This document shows positions 6,085-9,780 of a DNA stretch of 9,780 nt, in pieces. The stretch is from Candidatus Scybalomonas excrementavium. GTDB taxonomy: Bacteria > Bacillota > Clostridia > Lachnospirales > Lachnospiraceae. Positions within the stretch are counted from its first letter, which is position 1, and each line of letters starts with the position of its first letter. The stretch covers positions 1-9,780 of the forward strand of contig JADIML010000128.1 of assembly GCA_017694765.1 (NCBI GenBank). Reading direction: 5' to 3'. The notes beneath the pieces are model-generated. The model saw only the letters and a program-made list of their open reading frames with translations, did not search any database and was not told the DNA's origin. The position numbers and the translations under genes were made by a program.

Positions 6085-7689
6085 ATGATTTTAAAAAAGT
6101 TAAAACGGCTCACTGCTCTACTTTGTGTATCTGTATTAACAATCTCCATGTTAAGTGGATGCTCAAAAGATCCAACTGGTGAGGAAGACAATTTAAATTC
6201 TACAACAAACTCAACTACAACTGGGCAAAATGCCAATACATTCACATACGCAATTGCTGGAGATCCTGGTAGCAATGTTAATGTTATTACAACTTCCGAT
6301 CGTTTTGGTCTTATGACAATTAAAATGATCTATTCTCCATTATTGATGTATAATGCTGATGGAGAGAATTGGTTTCTTGCGAAAAGTGTCGATGTATCAG
6401 ATGATAATTTGACATATACATTCCATCTTAGAGATGATGTAAAATGGTCTGATGGTGAACCATTTACAGCAGATGATGTTGTATTTACTTATAATGCAAT
6501 GAAAGATGAAAAAAATGCCGGTTGGGCATATTCTCAGCTTGTATATGACCAAGGTTCTGTAGAGATTACGAAAGTAGATGACTATACAGTGGCTATGACA
6601 ATGCCTTTTGTAAATGCTTCTGCACTTGAAATGCTTTCTAATATTTTCATTATGCCAGAGCATATTTATAAAGATGTTACAGATTTTGAAAATAACGATT
6701 ATAACATGAATCCTGTTGGAACTGGTCCATATGTTATGAGCGAATATAGTGCTGGTTCCTATGTAAAATTTACTAAGAATGACAATTATTTCCTTGGAAC
6801 ACCGAATATTGATAACATCGTATTCCAAGTGATTGAAAACTCTAATACTGCTATGCTTGCTATCCAAAGTGGAGAAATTAATGCTTGGATTGCAACACCT
6901 TCTGAAGTGCAACAAATGAAAATTGATGAAAATAATTTAAAGACAGTTGCTTATAGTGAAGGTCGTATCGGATACCTTATGCTAAATGCAAATCGTATTA
7001 CCGATGAAAAAGTTCGTCAAGCTATTTTATATGCATTAAATAAGGATGAAATTAACCAGGCTTGTTTCCTTTCTTCTGAAAACTATGAAACACCTTGGAG
7101 TTTTATTCCACCCGGAAATACGTATTTTACAGAAGAAATCGAAAAATATGAGCAAAATATTGAAAAATCAAAAGAACTTTTATCTGAAGCTGGTGTCAGT
7201 GGATTAAAGATTAAACTTGCTTATGGAAGTTCTGATCCTGTTCAACAAAAACAAGCTGTTATGATTCAAGAACAATTAGGAAAAGCTGGCATTACCGTTG
7301 AACTTGCTGGTGGAGATGCAACTGCTATCTCAAATGCAATGAAAAAAGCCGATAATGAATATGATGCTTACTTAGGTGGATACATTATGGGTATTGATCC
7401 AGATACTTTTGCAAGTTTATTTGAAAGCGATGCAGCCTTTAACTATATGCACTATGATTATCCAGAAATTGATGAGCTTTTTGAGCAAGGACGTAAAGAA
7501 ACCGATCCTGAAAAACGTAAAGAAATTTATACAAACCTTCAACAAGCAATTCAAAAAACTGGCTGCTTCTATCCGATTACTTCTAATAAAAGAATTTTAG
7601 TGATTTCTAAAAATGTAACAGGTATCGAAGAAGCAAAACTCGTTCCTGTTTACACATTTGAAGATACTTCCAAATTAAAAATGAAGTAA
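6085..7689 (+). CDS. Extracellular solute-binding lipoprotein, family 5 (peptide/nickel type)
   Basis: A 534-residue substrate-binding protein of the SBP_bac_5 family, which captures solute outside the membrane and delivers it to the DppBC-like permeases encoded next. A lipoprotein signal peptide is clear: basic start (KKLKR), hydrophobic core, and lipobox LSGC with lipidated Cys26. A Ser/Thr/Asn/Gly-rich tether (about 27-50) follows, suiting surface display in a Gram-positive cell. Family hallmarks include the segment from LRDDVKWSDGEPFTADDV (starting at residue 115) and VGTGPY (211-216). Length is normal. The ATG at 6085 has AAAGGAGG 10 nt upstream. It is the first gene of its own unit, behind a consensus promoter and structured leader. 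Family 5 proteins bind oligopeptides, dipeptides, nickel complexes, glutathione, sugars and others; the sequence does not reveal which. Confidence 0.92.
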   Translation: MILKKLKRLTALLCVSVLTISMLSGCSKDPTGEEDNLNSTTNSTTTGQNANTFTYAIAGDPGSNVNVITTSDRFGLMTIKMIYSPLLMYNADGENWFLAKSVDVSDDNLTYTFHLRDDVKWSDGEPFTADDVVFTYNAMKDEKNAGWAYSQLVYDQGSVEITKVDDYTVAMTMPFVNASALEMLSNIFIMPEHIYKDVTDFENNDYNMNPVGTGPYVMSEYSAGSYVKFTKNDNYFLGTPNIDNIVFQVIENSNTAMLAIQSGEINAWIATPSEVQQMKIDENNLKTVAYSEGRIGYLMLNANRITDEKVRQAILYALNKDEINQACFLSSENYETPWSFIPPGNTYFTEEIEKYEQNIEKSKELLSEAGVSGLKIKLAYGSSDPVQQKQAVMIQEQLGKAGITVELAGGDATAISNAMKKADNEYDAYLGGYIMGIDPDTFASLFESDAAFNYMHYDYPEIDELFEQGRKETDPEKRKEIYTNLQQAIQKTGCFYPITSNKRILVISKNVTGIEEAKLVPVYTFEDTSKLKMK

Positions 7690-7714
7690 CATTCAAACAA
7701 AAGGAAATTTGGTT

Positions 7715-7754
7715 AGCCGAAACTAAAGAGAGTAAAAACTCTTTGGCTTCGGCT
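7715..7754 (+). terminator. Intercistronic hairpin / partial terminator after the binding-protein gene
   Basis: A long stem: AGCCGAA (7715-7721) pairs with TTCGGCT (7748-7754), then after one A-C mismatch a C-G and a G-T pair lead into AAAGAG (7725-7730) with CTCTTT (7739-7744), closing an 8-nt A-rich loop. That is about 15 pairs. The tail (CTCCTCATTTTCTT) is T-rich but has no uninterrupted T-run, so it is more likely an attenuator or 3'-end stabiliser than a full terminator. Such hairpins between a binding-protein gene and its permeases commonly yield excess binding protein over membrane components. Confidence 0.65.
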
Positions 7755-7800
7755 CTCCTCATTTTCTTAATCATTTCTATCATATTTGAAAGGAGTTCTT

Positions 7801-8754
7801 ATGGCTAAATATATAGTAAAAAGAATTTTAACTGCCATTCCTATGGTTTTTATTATTACCATTATTTGCTTTAGTTTCATTCATTTTGCTCCTTATGATG
7901 CAATTGATTCTATGACAAACCCAAAAATGTCTCAAGAAACGATTGATCTCATTCGAGCAAAATATGGGTATGATCAACCTCTTTATGTGCAATACATTCG
8001 TTGGATTCAAGGGATGCTTGGAGGAAATTTTGGATACTCTATTGTCACTCATCAAAGCATTGCTGATGATTTAGTAACTCGTATCCCAAATACGATTAAG
8101 CTGATCCTACCAGCCTACTTAACCGCATATATTCTATCCATTATACTGGGACTGATTGCTGGTTCTCACAAAAATAAGTGGCCTGATAAATTAATTGATG
8201 GTCTTGCTTCCATTGGAATCGCAACACCAACCTTTTGGGTTGCCATGCTTTTAATCTATTTCTTCGGATACAAATTAAAGGTTCTTCCAATTATCGGAAT
8301 GCATACAATTGGCATGGAAGATTCGTTTGTTGATTATATCAAACATTTTATTATGCCTTATATTGTATTAACGCTAGGATTTTTACCAGATTCTATCCGT
8401 TATGTTCGTTCTTCTACCATTACACAATATTCAGAAGACTACGTTATGGTACAAAATGCTTTTGGCGCTTCCAAACGTGAAATTATGTTTAAACACGTTT
8501 GTAAAAATGTGCTTCTTCCAATCATCACAAAACTAGGAATGGCACTTCCACTTCTTGTAACTGGTGCTATCATTACAGAGACTATTTTTGGCTGGCCGGG
8601 TATTGGACCTTATTTTATCAAAGCAATTCAAGGGATGGACTATCCAATTGTTATGGCTATCCTTGTACTATCTTCTACATTAGTGATTCTTGGTAACTTA
8701 CTTTCTGATATTTTATATTGCATTACTGATCCAAGAATTCGAGAAATGGGGTGA
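7801..8754 (+). CDS. ABC transporter permease, DppB/OppB type
   Basis: A 317-residue inner-membrane permease of the peptide/nickel ABC importer class (BPD_transp_1), pairing with the DppC-type permease that follows. The N-terminal membrane segment (about 9-29) is followed by the large external loop usual for DppB, then five further hydrophobic segments (about 98-121, 138-158, 181-198, 246-262 and 283-305). The EAA loop that docks on the ATPase is at about 213-241 (DYVMVQNAFGASKREIMFKH, with Gly222). Family marks GWPGIG (264-269) and the C-terminal DPRIR (310-314) are present. I chose the ATG at 7801 with AAAGGAG 5 nt upstream; an in-frame TTG at 7786 would consume that binding site as coding sequence. 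It lies 111 bp after the binding-protein stop, across a hairpin, and 6 bp before the next gene. Substrate is unknown. Confidence 0.94.
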   Translation: MAKYIVKRILTAIPMVFIITIICFSFIHFAPYDAIDSMTNPKMSQETIDLIRAKYGYDQPLYVQYIRWIQGMLGGNFGYSIVTHQSIADDLVTRIPNTIKLILPAYLTAYILSIILGLIAGSHKNKWPDKLIDGLASIGIATPTFWVAMLLIYFFGYKLKVLPIIGMHTIGMEDSFVDYIKHFIMPYIVLTLGFLPDSIRYVRSSTITQYSEDYVMVQNAFGASKREIMFKHVCKNVLLPIITKLGMALPLLVTGAIITETIFGWPGIGPYFIKAIQGMDYPIVMAILVLSSTLVILGNLLSDILYCITDPRIREMG

Positions 8755-8760
8755 TTTCCG

Positions 8761-9639
8761 TTGAAAAAAACAAAACAAAAAAATGCAAAAAAACGTAGAA
8801 TGGAGTATGTGATTTCTTACTTAAAACGAGATAAAATAGCAATTGCTTCTTTGATTTTTCTCGCTTTTATCATTCTTTTATCCCTTTTTGCACCACTGCT
8901 TCCATTAGAGCCAAATAAAACCGATGTTATGAATATGTTAATGCCTCCATCTTCTTCCCACTGGTTTGGAACCGATGAAGTTGGTCGTGATTATTTGGCT
9001 CGTGTTATTTATGGTGGACGTGTATCTTTACTCGTTGGTGTATTAGCTATGTTAGCTAGTATTTGTATTGGAGTATCTGTTGGAACGATTGCTGGATATT
9101 GTGGTGGTATCATCGATATGATTCTCATGAGAATTGTCGACATTATGTCCTCTATTCCTTGGATGATTCTTATAACAGTCATCAGCATTTTCCTAAATCC
9201 TGGACTCCAATCTATTATTATTGTAATTGGATGTTTTACTTGGATGGAAATTGCAAGACTTGTTCGTGCAGAAACTCTCTCTGTAAAAGAACGAGAATAT
9301 GTGATGTATGCAAAGTTTGTTGGAACACCATTTTGGAAAGTCATTCTCTATCATATCATACCATCTGTCTTTCCAACTATTATTATCGCAGCGACCACAA
9401 GTATCGCAAATGCAATTATGGCAGAATCTTCTCTAAGCTTTTTAGGAATTGGTATTCAACAGCCAATGTCCTCTTGGGGAAGTCTTCTTCAAACAGCACA
9501 AACAAATTTACAAAATGCTCTTTATATGGCATTTATTCCGGGTCTTTTAATTGTTTGTACTATTTTTGCATTTAATAAACTTGGTAACCTTCTTCGTATT
9601 TATATGGAACCTCGTGTTACCTCTGGTGAAAAAGAATAG
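8761..9639 (+). CDS. ABC transporter permease, DppC/OppC type
   Basis: A 292-residue partner permease of the same importer. A Lys-rich cytoplasmic start (residues 2-13) precedes a first membrane segment (about 26-47) and the family signature HWFGTDEVGRD (67-77). The core BPD_transp_1 domain follows, with the EAA loop at about 179-207 (EYVMYAKFVGTPFWKVILYH) and LSFLGIG (225-231) before the final segments. The start is an unusual TTG at 8761, supported by GGGGTG 7 nt upstream, which overlaps the dppB-like stop. The next in-frame ATG, at codon 14, has no ribosome binding site. The TTG start and a 6-bp gap suggest translation coupled to the upstream gene. Length and motifs are complete, so the permease pair appears functional. 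Confidence 0.94.
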   Translation: MKKTKQKNAKKRRMEYVISYLKRDKIAIASLIFLAFIILLSLFAPLLPLEPNKTDVMNMLMPPSSSHWFGTDEVGRDYLARVIYGGRVSLLVGVLAMLASICIGVSVGTIAGYCGGIIDMILMRIVDIMSSIPWMILITVISIFLNPGLQSIIIVIGCFTWMEIARLVRAETLSVKEREYVMYAKFVGTPFWKVILYHIIPSVFPTIIIAATTSIANAIMAESSLSFLGIGIQQPMSSWGSLLQTAQTNLQNALYMAFIPGLLIVCTIFAFNKLGNLLRIYMEPRVTSGEKE

Positions 9640-9653
9640 AAAGGAGTAGACGA

Positions 9654-9780
9654 ATGAAAGAAACAAAAAGACTATTAGATGTCAAAAACTTAAATACAAC
9701 CTTTCAAATTCAAAAAAATCTTGTAAAAGCTGTTCGTGGTGTTGACATTCATGTAAATAAAGGAGATATTCTCGCTGTTG
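9654..9780 (+). CDS. ABC transporter ATP-binding protein, DppD/OppD type (N-terminus only)
   Basis: The first 42 codons of what is very probably the DppD-like ATPase that energises the importer from the cytoplasmic face. The visible residues include LLDVKNLNTTFQIQ and VKAVRGVDIHVNKGDILAV, matching the strand order that comes just before the Walker A loop in this family; Walker A itself lies past the right edge. ATG at 9654 has AAAGGAG (9640-9646) 7 nt upstream and lies 14 bp after the preceding stop. The call rests on this short N-terminus plus its position after two Dpp-type permeases. A second ATPase (DppF type) may follow outside the window. Confidence 0.87.
   Translation, partial: MKETKRLLDVKNLNTTFQIQKNLVKAVRGVDIHVNKGDILAV

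Noticed and set aside
6397..6915. Open frame of 172 codons antisense to the binding-protein gene
   Set aside because: It lies wholly inside a clear family-5 binding-protein gene, and its translation is a Cys/His/Ile/Asn-rich composition typical of a shadow frame with no recognisable domain.
7786..7800. TTG start for the DppB-like permease 15 bp upstream
   Set aside because: Those codons are the ribosome binding site of the ATG at 7801; the ATG product matches the usual permease N-terminus.
9063..9575. Open frame of 170 codons overlapping the DppC-like gene in another frame
   Set aside because: The translation is full of Cys, Trp and Tyr with no family features; the DppC frame carries all expected motifs.

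Overview
The window looks like chromosome from a low-GC anaerobic member of the Clostridia, most likely a Lachnospiraceae-type gut anaerobe. The evidence is AT-rich DNA with T/A-ending codons, strong AGGAGG ribosome binding sites, a Firmicutes-type polA without 3'-5' exonuclease residues, and a clostridial three-subunit molybdenum hydroxylase. The family-level assignment is inference. No mobile element, CRISPR array, tRNA or rRNA was seen.

Region 1 (1-2077, minus strand): the first 504 codons of DNA polymerase I (polA) run off the left edge. Just upstream, in the same short operon, is a 157-residue membrane-anchored zinc-finger protein of the anti-sigma (ZAS/zf-HC2) type with no sigma factor beside it. 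A good extended -10 promoter lies at 2049-2077.

Region 2 (2078-5910, plus strand): a divergent intergenic region carries a sigma-A-like promoter and three short dyads. It leads into a tightly coupled operon of FAD subunit, [2Fe-2S] subunit and molybdopterin subunit of a xanthine-dehydrogenase-family hydroxylase. Both junctions are ATGA overlaps, and the operon ends in an intrinsic terminator. The large subunit keeps the catalytic glutamate and the cofactor loops, but the residue aligned with the purine-recognising glutamate of mammalian xanthine dehydrogenase is glutamine. The true substrate is therefore open.

Region 3 (5911-9780, plus strand): a separate transcription unit starts from a perfect-consensus promoter (TTGACA-N18-TATAAT). 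Its leader of about 120 nt can fold into a three-way junction closed by a 10-bp perfect stem just before the ribosome binding site. It encodes a peptide/nickel-type (SBP_bac_5) lipoprotein, then a large intercistronic hairpin, two DppB/DppC-type permeases, and the start of a DppD-type ATPase cut by the right edge.

Working hypothesis: the ABC importer brings a small molecule (peptide-like or otherwise) into a cell that also makes an intracellular molybdenum hydroxylase. The two units sit side by side on one strand, but each has its own promoter and a terminator separates them, so a shared substrate is suggested only by position.
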